A stretch of 64,000 bases of DNA, taken from positions 1-64,000 of the forward strand of contig JAGOOO010000007.1 in assembly GCA_017992475.1 (NCBI GenBank). Reading direction: 5' to 3'. The first letter of the stretch is position 1, and each line of letters opens with the position of its first letter. Shown here one piece after another: positions 1 to 7,663 of the stretch. The notes under the pieces are model-generated. The model had not been told where the DNA came from and ran no database searches. It worked only from the letters and a program-made list of their open reading frames with translations. Position numbers and translations under genes: made by a program. The stretch comes from Caldisericia bacterium. Its GTDB lineage: Bacteria > Caldisericota > Caldisericia > JAAYUI01.

Positions 1-11
1 CTTATGCTAGT

Positions 12-3000
12 CTATGGGTACATTGTTTGCCCGTAGTGTTTTGCCAATATTATAAAGTCAATTACGGTTATTTGTCCATCTCCATCAAAATCCATCGATT
101 CAGTATAGTTTTCTTCCCCTTCAGATGTTCCAAGACGGTACATGAGTATGTCACCATCAAGCTCATCAACAACACCATCCATATTTAGATCATAAAAACT
201 GTAGCCCTTTTTTATCTCAAAAACTGCTTTGAGAGGTATTGGAGCAATTTGGCCAAAAGAAGAGGTTGCGGTACATTCTTTTATGGAAACACTCGAGATG
301 CCTTCCTGATGTGAGATGCACTCAATAGCAAAAATGGTGCCCTTAAAATCCACGGAAGAACCATTGGTGGAAAGATACTTTATACCCACCTTGCCCTTCT
401 CATTGTCAACGGCGTTTTCAAACAAAACATTTTCTTTGGAGTTGCCATAAACATCCAGTGCTTTTATAGAGCTCACCTGATAAAATGCGGGATCAGTATC
501 AATGTCCAGTTTTATGGAAGACAAGCTTGGGATAAAACTCGTTTTTATAAGAAGAAGGAAAGGTTCTTCAGGGCGTGGTTTCTCTGGAACACACTTAATA
601 AATATCAGAGGTTTTTCCTTTAGAGGTGCGCCAACAATCGAAATTGGCTTCATTTGACGGGGCGACTGTTCTACTATCGTACCACTGGCATTGGCCGAGA
701 GACCAAATGCATTTACAACATAATCGCCATCTTTTACAAACAGCCTTCCAAGATTGTCCGGCCCTTTCCATATGATATTGTGATAGCCTATCTCCAGGGT
801 ATCATCAAAAAATATGTTTCCAGTAGGATTTTCTTCGTTATCGTAGAGAACTATTTTTGCTGCACCATAATTTGATGAAACATCCTGCCCCGGACCGCCA
901 GACATGAAGGTGCCATAATTGAACCTGAAGCTGATTGTTGTCCCAGCCTCACTGCCCTCACCATGTGTCATAATTGATTTGCTGACCCTTAAGTCAGAAA
1001 CTTGTGGCGGGACATCTGGAGAACCATTGAGGATTATTAGCGGGAGATGAACATTTTCTTGACCCATATTGGCGAAAATCACACCTTCAAGAAAACCTTT
1101 TGAATCGTCATCGCAAACAAAAGATGCTGTTATCGTTTTTGTCTCACCAGGTTTTAGCTTCTCTGTTTCCCTGTCAAAATTGCACTTTGTGGTATCTCCA
1201 AGCGAATGATAACTCAAAGCAAACTCGGTTTGCTTTTTGGAAATATTTGTCACCTTAAAAGATGCCTGTTTTACTTTCCCGGAGATTGCCCTCAAGGAAA
1301 GGGCAGGTGGATCAAATATCATCTTGGCACCAAGTGCAGCAGGAATATTGATTCTTCCGGATCCCTGCGACATCAGGGGAACGTATTCCCCGGCTTCATC
1401 ATTGCGAAGCAGGTCGCAGGTCGCCATAAATATGGCCTTGATTTGTTTTGGTTCGGCCTTTGGATATGCCTGCCTCAGTATTGCGGAAGCCCCAGCAACA
1501 TGAGGACCAGACATTGATGTTCCCTGCATTACTGCCCACTGAGGGTCCCTCTTTTTTGGGTCAGCGCTGTTTGGTTTGGTAGTTACAGTGCTTCTTATGC
1601 CAACACCAGGTGCCGTCACCTCTGGCTTGAAATAATAATCGGCGGAGGGCCCTGAGGAAGAGAAATCAGCTATCTGGCCAAAGGGATTCCCTGAAGAAAC
1701 TTTCACTTTAAGACCCTTTGCTATTAATGACTGGAGTTTAAGACCCTGAACATTTGTGATCGCAAGTGCAGGTATGAACTTCTTTTCCAGGTCTGCATCA
1801 TCTATTTTCATGGTTCCTGCAAAAGAACCAGGGCTATGATTGTAAATTATGCAACCTGCAGCACCTGCTTTTGCAGCATTGAGGTCTTTGTCCCTAAAAT
1901 AGGCATTCTTGTCGGTTATCGGGCCTCTTTGTATCAAAGCAATTTTGCCTTTGACGTCAATACCCTCAAAATCGCTAGGATAACCGTATCCGCAATCAAC
2001 AACCTCCCATTCACTATCTGGCCATTTTGGGGGAAGGTCAAACTCCCTTCCCAGAATGCGCATATTTTCACCTGGTGGGTTTGTTACGGAAATCTCTGGG
2101 TGCTTCATATCGTCAGATGCGGCTACAGAAATAACTGGCATGTAAGTGCTTGGCGTTCCTACAACATAAGGCTGGGTAAGGCAGCGTGAACCATTGTTGC
2201 CTGCAGATGCGACAACAACAATGCCGGCCTTTACAACCTTGTGATAGATTGAATTTCCTTCTTCGCCACCAGTGCTCCCCCCTGGAGAACCTAGCGAAAG
2301 ATTGACTACCCCGCACTTCGATGTGATTGCTTTCTCAAGTGCAGCATTGATGTTTGCACCAACATTGACTGATCTACCCTTTTCACTGGTGAAAACTTTA
2401 TATCCTGCGAGATTTGCTCCAGGAGCAACGCCTTTGACTTTCCCATTTGCTGCACAGATGCCAGCAACATGAGTACCATGCTGTTCTGTATCATTGGATA
2501 TATCAGCGCCATCGGCAAAATCATAGCCATCAACAACTTTTTCCTTCGAACCCATTCTTGAACCAAGGTCGGGATGGCGCCAGTCAAGGCCAGTATCTAT
2601 AACACCAATGATGACTCCTGTTCCATTCAGCGGTTGGCGATTTTGATCAAGCATCTTCCAAGCGTCATTGGCACCTATGACGGTTGTTGAAGTATCAAGA
2701 TCGAGCTTGTAATCCGGAATCTTTTCAACGCTCTTGATCCCAGGAATACTGGCCAGTCTTTTAATATTTCGTGTTTTTATCTTGCAAGCAAAACCTTTTG
2801 TAAGAATGCTGTATTTTTGATAAACTTGTTCGACAATGCCCTGGCAATTTGAAGATATAAAAGATTCAACCGATTTCATTGTTTCGCGTCCAGCAAAGGC
2901 AAGCGATGAATCCAGGGAGATTGAGTCTGTCTGGACATAATTTTGTGGCAAGAAATCCGCAACGGTATTGCCATCCAGAACTACCAGCATGTCAAGAGAA

Positions 3001-3086
3001 ATATCAGGTTTGTTTTCAGCTGCATAAGCAGGTTGTACCATCAAAATAATGGTCGCTACAAGAACAAGACTGAGATGGCGTCTCAT
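12..3086 (-). CDS. Secreted subtilisin-family (S8) serine protease with PA, cohesin-like and dockerin domains
   Basis: This is an exported endopeptidase of 1024 residues. A signal peptide (about 1-23) is followed by an I9-type inhibitor propeptide (about 30-125). The catalytic domain shows Asp164 in GVIDTG, His203 in HGTHVAG, oxyanion Asn297 in SAGN and Ser524 in GTSMSGPHVAG. A PA domain is inserted at about 340-470. After Ig-like and FlgD-like regions comes a cohesin-like beta domain (about 815-955), then a terminal pair of dockerin-type calcium loops (DLNMDGVVD and DFDGDGQIT). The start ATG follows GGAGG closely and there is a good promoter upstream. The triad is complete, so activity is expected. 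The dockerin suggests attachment to a cohesin-bearing surface partner, which is inference. The family call is very secure; the cohesin-like call is moderate. Confidence 0.93.
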   Translation of the reverse strand: MRRHLSLVLVATIILMVQPAYAAENKPDISLDMLVVLDGNTVADFLPQNYVQTDSISLDSSLAFAGRETMKSVESFISSNCQGIVEQVYQKYSILTKGFACKIKTRNIKRLASIPGIKSVEKIPDYKLDLDTSTTVIGANDAWKMLDQNRQPLNGTGVIIGVIDTGLDWRHPDLGSRMGSKEKVVDGYDFADGADISNDTEQHGTHVAGICAANGKVKGVAPGANLAGYKVFTSEKGRSVNVGANINAALEKAITSKCGVVNLSLGSPGGSTGGEEGNSIYHKVVKAGIVVVASAGNNGSRCLTQPYVVGTPSTYMPVISVAASDDMKHPEISVTNPPGENMRILGREFDLPPKWPDSEWEVVDCGYGYPSDFEGIDVKGKIALIQRGPITDKNAYFRDKDLNAAKAGAAGCIIYNHSPGSFAGTMKIDDADLEKKFIPALAITNVQGLKLQSLIAKGLKVKVSSGNPFGQIADFSSSGPSADYYFKPEVTAPGVGIRSTVTTKPNSADPKKRDPQWAVMQGTSMSGPHVAGASAILRQAYPKAEPKQIKAIFMATCDLLRNDEAGEYVPLMSQGSGRINIPAALGAKMIFDPPALSLRAISGKVKQASFKVTNISKKQTEFALSYHSLGDTTKCNFDRETEKLKPGETKTITASFVCDDDSKGFLEGVIFANMGQENVHLPLIILNGSPDVPPQVSDLRVSKSIMTHGEGSEAGTTISFRFNYGTFMSGGPGQDVSSNYGAAKIVLYDNEENPTGNIFFDDTLEIGYHNIIWKGPDNLGRLFVKDGDYVVNAFGLSANASGTIVEQSPRQMKPISIVGAPLKEKPLIFIKCVPEKPRPEEPFLLLIKTSFIPSLSSIKLDIDTDPAFYQVSSIKALDVYGNSKENVLFENAVDNEKGKVGIKYLSTNGSSVDFKGTIFAIECISHQEGISSVSIKECTATSSFGQIAPIPLKAVFEIKKGYSFYDLNMDGVVDELDGDILMYRLGTSEGEENYTESMDFDGDGQITVIDFIILAKHYGQTMYP

Positions 3087-3113
3087 TGGACCTCCAAAGT
3101 CATTTGGTTGGGA

Positions 3114-3141
3114 ATTATAGGTTGAAATGCAATCCAGTCAA
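3114..3141 (-). promoter_or_regulatory. Sigma-70-type promoter of the S8 protease gene
   Basis: On the minus strand, a -35 box TTGACT (3136-3141) is separated by 16 bp from a consensus -10 box TATAAT (3114-3119), about 28 bp upstream of the protease start codon. Confidence 0.75.
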
Positions 3142-3216
3142 CAAATTTGGGAAGGTCTGAATGCCCAGTTTTAATCTGATTTTTTGGGAGATTTGATTTT
3201 TTTGGGTCAGTTTATT

Positions 3217-3292
3217 TGGCGGGATCGAGGGGATTCGAACCCCCGGTCTCCAGCGTGACAGGCTGGCGTGTTGACCGCTACACCACGACCCC
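3217..3292 (-). tRNA. tRNA-Asp (anticodon GTC)
   Basis: A 76-nt cloverleaf is readable on the minus strand. The seven-base acceptor stem (GGGGTCG with CGATCCC) contains one G-U pair. The anticodon stem CCAGC/GCTGG carries the loop CTGTCAC with anticodon GTC, and the T-loop is TTCGAAT. The CCA end is encoded at 3217-3219. It is preceded by a near-perfect promoter. Confidence 0.97.
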
Positions 3293-3307
3293 GCGAAACG
3301 TCCACGT

Positions 3308-3337
3308 ATTATAAGCAAGGCCCAAACAGTTTGTCAA
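3308..3337 (-). promoter_or_regulatory. Strong promoter of tRNA-Asp
   Basis: Both boxes match the full consensus on the minus strand: TTGACA (3332-3337) and TATAAT (3308-3313), with an 18-bp spacer. Transcription would begin about 8-10 nt before the mature tRNA 5' end. Confidence 0.85.
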
Positions 3338-3402
3338 TTAAGAACGCTAAGCTGACCTGGAGAAGAGTAACAAATTAATCATTAATACAATATTTTATTG
3401 TT

Positions 3403-3852
3403 TTACTTTTTTAATTTATTGCCTAAAAGACGCAAGAAAAAATCCTGCTTGCCTGCCAAGGTTATATTGTCTTTTGAAAAATCAACCCACCTGAAATTGA
3501 AAAGGATCAGGTCGAATGAGCCATCACTTGGCTTTGTTTCATAATGGGCCCATGTATCCGGAACATCATCCGGGACTTCAAAATGATAATAATGCCTGTT
3601 GATTAACATCTTTCCTTCAGGCTTTTCCAACACCAGTGTTTGCATACCAAGAAAATCCCTAAGGTAGAGCTTGTTCAGACCAGTTTCCTCAAAGACTTCC
3701 CTCATCACTGCAAAAGTCGGTGTTTCACCATCTTCAATCGTCCCTGCCGGCACTTGTGTCCCAACTTCTGGAAAATTGGCATGATCAAAAACGAGAAGTT
3801 TTGTACCTCTTGTGATGTATGCAACTACCTTATTCTGGTTTTTCATTGTCAT
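3403..3852 (-). CDS. Nudix hydrolase
   Basis: A 149-residue Nudix (MutT-like) pyrophosphohydrolase. The full Nudix box is present: G, five residues, E, seven residues, then REVFEETGL (about residues 38-60), which binds the catalytic metal. The first strand reads KVVAYITRGTKLLVF, as in the family. The substrate, a nucleoside diphosphate linked to some group X, cannot be deduced. There is no clear Shine-Dalgarno sequence. The ATG at 3852 lies 9 nt after a weak -10-like TAGCAT, so a short-leader message is possible; a second in-frame ATG lies two codons on. The gene stands alone between tRNA-Asp and tRNA-Val on the same strand. Confidence 0.88.
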   Translation of the reverse strand: MTMKNQNKVVAYITRGTKLLVFDHANFPEVGTQVPAGTIEDGETPTFAVMREVFEETGLNKLYLRDFLGMQTLVLEKPEGKMLINRHYYHFEVPDDVPDTWAHYETKPSDGSFDLILFNFRWVDFSKDNITLAGKQDFFLRLLGNKLKK

Positions 3853-3942
3853 TTCAAAAAAATGCTAGGGCAATACTGTTAGCAAATGATTATACATTTA
3901 AGATAAAGATTGTTGGGTATTAGAGTTAAGAGGATCGAAAAA

Positions 3943-4017
3943 TGGTGGGCGAAACAGGATTCGAACCTGTGACTTCTTGCGTGTAAGGCAAGCGTTCTAC
4001 CGCTGAACTATCCGCCC
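3943..4017 (-). tRNA. tRNA-Val (anticodon TAC)
   Basis: A 75-nt cloverleaf on the minus strand. The acceptor stem pairs GGGCGGA with TTCGCCC. The anticodon arm CTTGC/GCAAG has loop CTTACAC and anticodon TAC. The T-loop is TTCGAAT and CCA is encoded at 3943-3945. Confidence 0.97.
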
Positions 4018-4028
4018 AGAACAAAAAT

Positions 4029-4056
4029 ATTTTAGCGTCTACTTCTTTCACGTCAA
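4029..4056 (-). promoter_or_regulatory. Promoter of tRNA-Val
   Basis: On the minus strand, TTGACG (4051-4056), a 16-bp spacer and TAAAAT (4029-4034). The -10 box lies 11 nt before the tRNA, so the gene has its own promoter downstream of the secG/tRNA-Leu terminator. Confidence 0.75.
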
Positions 4057-4150
4057 GATTACTTACGTTTGACCATTGGTAACAAAAACTACCGGTTTGA
4101 AGAACTCTTTTCTTGTGCCAGGATGACAAAACACATTTTACCAAAAATGA

Positions 4151-4176
4151 AAAAGGCCGGCAAAAGCCGGCCTTTT
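4151..4176 (-). terminator. Rho-independent terminator after secG and tRNA-Leu
   Basis: A perfect 11-bp stem (AAAAGGCCGGC with its complement) closes a 4-nt loop. On the minus strand it is followed by a T-rich tract. It lies 10 nt beyond the tRNA-Leu 3' end and separates it from tRNA-Val. Confidence 0.88.
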
Positions 4177-4186
4177 GGTTTTTAAG

Positions 4187-4271
4187 TGGTGCCGAGGGCG
4201 GGACTTGAACCCGCACAGGTCTCCCCATACGCCCCTCAAACGTACGCGTCTACCAATTCCGCCACCTCGGC
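4187..4271 (-). tRNA. tRNA-Leu (anticodon GAG)
   Basis: An 85-nt class II tRNA with a long variable arm. The acceptor stem GCCGAGG pairs perfectly. The anticodon stem TACGT/GCGTA carries loop TTGAGGG, so the anticodon is GAG. CCA is encoded at 4187-4189. The gene begins 7 nt after the secG stop codon, so the two are almost certainly co-transcribed and the tRNA is cut out of the secG message. The same secG/tRNA-Leu(GAG) pairing is known in E. coli (secG-leuU). Confidence 0.97.
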
Positions 4272-4278
4272 AAACAAA

Positions 4279-4524
4279 CTACATAGTCCAGATTGATGGA
4301 TCGACAATAGAAAGAACGAAGGCGCAAACCCCAAATATAAGGGCACTCCAGAGAATCAGCTTGTCCAGAAATAAGTCGCGTGATTTCCTCACCTTAAACT
4401 TCTGAGCAGTGCCACCAATGGCACCAAGACCAGATGCTTTTGGTGATGAAACTATGTAGCCGAACACCATTCCGATTCCGGCGATTATTACAACAGTTAC
4501 CATTATGTTCCTGAACAATACCAC
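4279..4524 (-). CDS. secG: Preprotein translocase subunit SecG
   Basis: A small inner-membrane subunit (81 residues) of the SecYEG export channel. It has two hydrophobic helices (about 5-25 and 55-75) flanking a polar loop with the family-typical GLGAIGGTAQKF stretch followed by a basic patch. The start is GTG, set by GGAGGA six bases upstream; the next ATG lies seven codons in. A recognisable promoter precedes it, tRNA-Leu follows at once, and a hairpin terminator follows the tRNA. The length is normal for the family. The many exported proteins in this window depend on this channel. Confidence 0.93.
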   Translation of the reverse strand: MVLFRNIMVTVVIIAGIGMVFGYIVSSPKASGLGAIGGTAQKFKVRKSRDLFLDKLILWSALIFGVCAFVLSIVDPSIWTM

Positions 4525-4558
4525 GTTTCATCCTCCAATCAATCTTGAAGCTTAGGTT

Positions 4559-4587
4559 TATATATCCATTTGGCCAACATATTTCAA
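4559..4587 (-). promoter_or_regulatory. Promoter of secG
   Basis: On the minus strand, TTGAAA (4582-4587), a 17-bp spacer and TATATA (4559-4564). This is a good sigma-70-type arrangement 35 bp upstream of the GTG start. It abuts the palindrome at 4591-4616. Confidence 0.65.
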
Positions 4588-4590
4588 GGG

Positions 4591-4616
4591 GGTAATCTTA
4601 AGAACTTAAAATTACC
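4591..4616. promoter_or_regulatory. 26-bp near-perfect palindrome, candidate operator between secG and asnS
   Basis: The 12-base half-sites (GGTAAT, one mismatched position, TTAAG) mirror each other around a 2-bp centre, with only the C4597/A4610 pair breaking symmetry. It lies 3 bp upstream of the secG -35 box and 48 bp before the asnS start. There is no T-tract and the stem is AT-rich, so a protein-binding site is more likely than a terminator. No regulator can be named. Confidence 0.45.
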
Positions 4617-4664
4617 TTGCGTTTTTCACAACAAATAGTATCTTTTTATAGCTTAAGGAGGAAC

Positions 4665-5951
4665 ATGGTTACTATATCTGAACTCGGAAAACATGTAGGC
4701 GAAGATGTTAAAATTTCAGGCTGGCTGCACAACTCGAGATCGTCCGGCAAGCTGGTGTTTCTTGTAATAAGGGATGGAACTGGCTTCTGCCAGTGTGTCG
4801 CTTTCCAGGGTAACCTCTCGCCAGAGCAGTTCAAGCTGGCAGGAGACCTGACACAGGAGACTTCGTTCTTTGTTGTTGGTACAGTCAAAGAAAACCCGAA
4901 ACAAAAGGGTGTTTTTGAAATTGATGTCAAACAAATTGAGAAATATGGAGATTCTGTTGATTTCCCAATTTCACCAAAAGAGCATGGTGTGGGATTTCTC
5001 ATGTCCAATAGGCACCTGTGGCTCCGTTCCCAAAAACAGTGGGCAACGCTTCGCATCAGGGCAAGAATCGTAAAATCCATAAGGGATTTTCTCGATTCAG
5101 AAGGTTTTGTGAACGTTGATGCACCATGCATAACTCCATCATCATGTGAAGGAACCACAACACTCTTTGAGATAGACTATTTTGGCAAACCAGCCTTTTT
5201 GAGCCAATCTGGCCAGCTTTACAACGAAGCTACAGCGGCGGCGTTTGGAAAAGTCTATTGCCTCGGACCGGTATTCAGGGCAGAAAAAAGCAAAACAAGA
5301 AGACACCTTATCGAATTCTGGCAGGTCGAGCCAGAGGCTGCATTTGTGCTCCACGAAGAGAACATGAAGATACAAGAAAGGCTCGTGGAGAGGATTGTAA
5401 AGGATGCTCTTCATGATTGCGAAACAGAGCTTAAAATACTCGAAAGGGACACGACAGTCTTGCAGCATGTTATCACTCCGTTTCCAAGAATAACCTATAC
5501 AGAAGCGGTAAAAATCTGCCAGCAGGAAGGTTCCAGCATAGAATGGGGCGGAGACTTCGGGGCACCAGACGAGAGTATCGTATCATCAAAATTCGACAGG
5601 CCGGTAATGATCGAGAAATATCCTGCCCAGGTTAAAGCCTTCTATATGAAACAAGATCCTGAAGACCCAAGAGTTGTTCTCTGTGACGACATGATAGCCC
5701 CGGAGGATGTTGGTGAAATAATTGGCGGCTCCCAGAGGGAAGACAATCTCGATGTCTTGCTCAAAAAGATTGCAGACCACAATCTCCCACGGGAGATGTT
5801 CGACTGGTATCTCGACCTCAGAAAATACGGCACCTTCCCACATTCCGGCTTTGGACTTGGAATAGAGAGGGCAACTTCCTGGATTGCCGGCTCACAACAC
5901 ATCAGGGAAGCATCACCTTTCCCAAGACTTCTTGACCACAATTATCCGTGA
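4665..5951 (+). CDS. asnS: Asparaginyl-tRNA synthetase
   Basis: Class II aminoacyl-tRNA synthetase that attaches asparagine to tRNA-Asn, 428 residues. The N-terminal OB-fold anticodon-binding domain covers about 1-100. The class II core follows, with motif 2 FRAEKSKTRRHLIEFW and motif 3 GFGLGIERATSWIAG, and it ends in the conserved PFPR segment. HLIEFWQVEPE resembles the AsnRS form (HLAEFWMIEPE in E. coli) rather than AspRS. The ATG at 4665 is chosen because AAGGAGG precedes it by 4 nt and the OB domain starts there; an open frame runs upstream to 4617 but has no ribosome site. It overlaps holA by 4 nt (GTGA), so the two are probably coupled. Confidence 0.94.
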   Translation: MVTISELGKHVGEDVKISGWLHNSRSSGKLVFLVIRDGTGFCQCVAFQGNLSPEQFKLAGDLTQETSFFVVGTVKENPKQKGVFEIDVKQIEKYGDSVDFPISPKEHGVGFLMSNRHLWLRSQKQWATLRIRARIVKSIRDFLDSEGFVNVDAPCITPSSCEGTTTLFEIDYFGKPAFLSQSGQLYNEATAAAFGKVYCLGPVFRAEKSKTRRHLIEFWQVEPEAAFVLHEENMKIQERLVERIVKDALHDCETELKILERDTTVLQHVITPFPRITYTEAVKICQQEGSSIEWGGDFGAPDESIVSSKFDRPVMIEKYPAQVKAFYMKQDPEDPRVVLCDDMIAPEDVGEIIGGSQREDNLDVLLKKIADHNLPREMFDWYLDLRKYGTFPHSGFGLGIERATSWIAGSQHIREASPFPRLLDHNYP

Positions 5952-6937
5952 ACACTTTTACCGACGAGCTCCGAAAGATCAGAAAAGGGGAACAGCCAAA
6001 ATCCCTCTATTGGGTTTGCTGTTCCAATCCATATCTTGAGCGTGAATTTCTGGAGCTCATTGCTTCATCTGTTGGTGGTGGGGCGATGTCAAAAGTCAGC
6101 ATTGACCTCACCGAAACCGAGATAAATGATTTCGTATTTACAGTTACCTCCGGAAGTCTTCTTTCAGGCGGCAAGGTGATAATTGTTTCTGGCGCATTAA
6201 AGATCAAAGGCGACGACGGAAAAAGAATCACTGATGCAATAACAAATGCAAATCCTGCCAATATTGTTATTTTCACTGAGCCAGATATACCAAAAACCAC
6301 ATCGCTGGGAAAACACCTAGCTTCAAAAGCTGTCCAGATAACAGAATCTGGCCTAACTGAGAAGATGCTCTCGGCATGGGTAAAAAAGAAGTTCCAGGAA
6401 AAAAACTGTCAGGTGGCTGACGATGCTTCATCAATAATGGTAGAACGCTCCATGGGTGACCTTGTGGCACTCTCCGGGGAAATCGAAAAGATAGCATCTT
6501 GGCTTGGCGAAGGCGCTACAGCAACGCGCAAGGACATCGAACAGTTGGTCCCCGAAAATCCAGAAATCATTGTATTTCAGGTCTTTGATGCACTCGGCGC
6601 AAAACAGACATCGAAGGGAATCAAATTGCTCCACGGACTCGTTCGGAACGGTGAACCCGCCGAAAGAGTCATGGCAATGCTGTACAATCACTTCATGAGA
6701 GTACTTGTGGCAAAAGAAATGTCGTCCCAGAAGGCAACAGAAAAACAGATCGCCGAAAGATTAAAGTGCCACCCATTTGCTGCTAAAAAAGCCCTTGAAT
6801 CGGCAACACAGTTCAAAAAAGATGAATTGATCTCTTATCTTTCGGCCATTGCCAATGCAGATGTTGCCGCAAAGACAGGAATGGCGGATGCCCTTTCTGC
6901 AATCGAATCTGCGCTTTTCCAGCTTGCAGGAAACTAG
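5948..6937 (+). CDS. holA: DNA polymerase III delta subunit
   Basis: The clamp-loader delta subunit (329 residues) that opens the sliding clamp, working with DnaX, which is encoded elsewhere in this window. The N-terminal AAA+-like domain has family features (SLYWVCCSNPYLEREFLE, SGGKVIIVSG, VIFTEPDIPKTTSLGKHL) but no Walker A motif, as expected for delta. The C-terminal helical collar domain covers about 210-329. The start is GTG, overlapping the asnS stop, with no other plausible start. Length fits the family. The divergence typical of HolA makes this a pattern-based call, but the domain order is convincing. Confidence 0.88.
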   Translation: MNTFTDELRKIRKGEQPKSLYWVCCSNPYLEREFLELIASSVGGGAMSKVSIDLTETEINDFVFTVTSGSLLSGGKVIIVSGALKIKGDDGKRITDAITNANPANIVIFTEPDIPKTTSLGKHLASKAVQITESGLTEKMLSAWVKKKFQEKNCQVADDASSIMVERSMGDLVALSGEIEKIASWLGEGATATRKDIEQLVPENPEIIVFQVFDALGAKQTSKGIKLLHGLVRNGEPAERVMAMLYNHFMRVLVAKEMSSQKATEKQIAERLKCHPFAAKKALESATQFKKDELISYLSAIANADVAAKTGMADALSAIESALFQLAGN

Positions 6938-7011
6938 CCAATATAGACCTCATTGACCAAACAATTGCATAAAACAGCATGGCTCCAGTAGTAAAACCAT
7001 GTAAAATAAAA

Positions 7012-7041
7012 AAGGACCTTCCCTACCTGGGAAAGGTCCTC
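7012..7041 (-). terminator. Terminator downstream of rpsT, shared with holA
   Basis: A stem of about 11 bp (AGGACCTTCCC against GGGAAAGGTCCT, one bulged A) with a T-rich run on the minus-strand exit side. It lies between the convergent ends of rpsT and asnS-holA and may serve both. Confidence 0.82.
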
Positions 7042-7061
7042 TAATTGACAATAGTTTTTGC

Positions 7062-7325
7062 TTAGGCTTGTTGCAAAGATTTGTTCAGCTTTGCCATAAG
7101 TCTGGATTTCTTTCTGGCAACGGCATTCTTGTGCATGATGCCATGGGATTCGAGTTTGTCTAGCGACTTAATGGCGATCTGTACATTTGTTGTTGCTTCA
7201 CCGGTCCCGATTGAAGCAATGGCTTTCTTTATGGCTGTCTTTGCGGCTGATTTCTGGGTCACGTTTCTTTCGTGCCTTTTGGCCGATTGCCTGACTGATT
7301 TCTGTTGTGCTTTATGTCTCAGCAT
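7062..7325 (-). CDS. rpsT: 30S ribosomal protein S20
   Basis: A small-subunit protein (87 residues) that binds 16S rRNA early in assembly. It has the typical lysine/arginine/alanine-rich three-helix sequence, with N-terminal HKAQQKSVRQSAKRHERN and the helix ending MHKNAVARKKSRL. The ATG at 7325 is preceded by GGAGGA. It is monocistronic: its own strong promoter lies upstream and a hairpin terminator lies downstream. The promoter is back-to-back with that of rpmF, which probably ties the expression of the two ribosomal proteins together. Confidence 0.96.
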   Translation of the reverse strand: MLRHKAQQKSVRQSAKRHERNVTQKSAAKTAIKKAIASIGTGEATTNVQIAIKSLDKLESHGIMHKNAVARKKSRLMAKLNKSLQQA

Positions 7326-7354
7326 GTATCCTCCAATATTTCAAAACCTTAGCG

Positions 7355-7382
7355 ATTGTACAAAAGAGTTCTCACCTGTCAA
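7355..7382 (-). promoter_or_regulatory. Promoter of rpsT
   Basis: On the minus strand, a consensus -35 TTGACA (7377-7382), 16 bp, and -10 TACAAT (7355-7360). Its -35 box lies only 3 bp from the -35 box of the divergent rpmF promoter. Confidence 0.82.
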
Positions 7383-7385
7383 GGG

Positions 7386-7413
7386 TTGACATGTCGTGGT
7401 TAGATAATATACT
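7386..7413 (+). promoter_or_regulatory. Promoter of rpmF-plsX-rnc
   Basis: A consensus -35 TTGACA (7386-7391), a 16-bp spacer and -10 TATACT (7408-7413). The start codon of rpmF is 37 bp beyond the -10 box. The two divergent -35 boxes form the inverted repeat TGTCAA-GGG-TTGACA. Confidence 0.82.
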
Positions 7414-7450
7414 TGCCGTTTGCGTAACCAACAATACTCGGAGGATTAAG

Positions 7451-7663
7451 ATGCCTGAACCAAAAAAGAAAGTAACACCCCGCAGAAGCAGACTTCGCAG
7501 GGCTCACCAAAAAATTGACGTTCCAGCACTGGTCGAGTGCAAAAATTGCGGAAAAATGACCCGTGCACACCATGTTTGCGCCTATTGCGGTTTCTACAAT
7601 GGAGAGCTTGTTGTAGTACCAAAAGTGAAAAAAGTAAAAACTTCCAAGGAAGAGCAGGATTGA
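7451..7663 (+). CDS. rpmF: 50S ribosomal protein L32
   Basis: A large-subunit protein of 70 residues. The N-terminus is basic (PKKKVTPRRSRLRRAH), followed by a zinc ribbon with two cysteine pairs, CKNC and CAYC (about 33-49), so this is the zinc-binding form. The ATG at 7451 is preceded by GAGGA; the open frame reaches further upstream but without family similarity. It overlaps the plsX start by 4 nt. The rpmF-plsX pairing is one of the most conserved gene orders in bacteria, linking ribosome and lipid synthesis. Confidence 0.96.
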   Translation: MPEPKKKVTPRRSRLRRAHQKIDVPALVECKNCGKMTRAHHVCAYCGFYNGELVVVPKVKKVKTSKEEQD

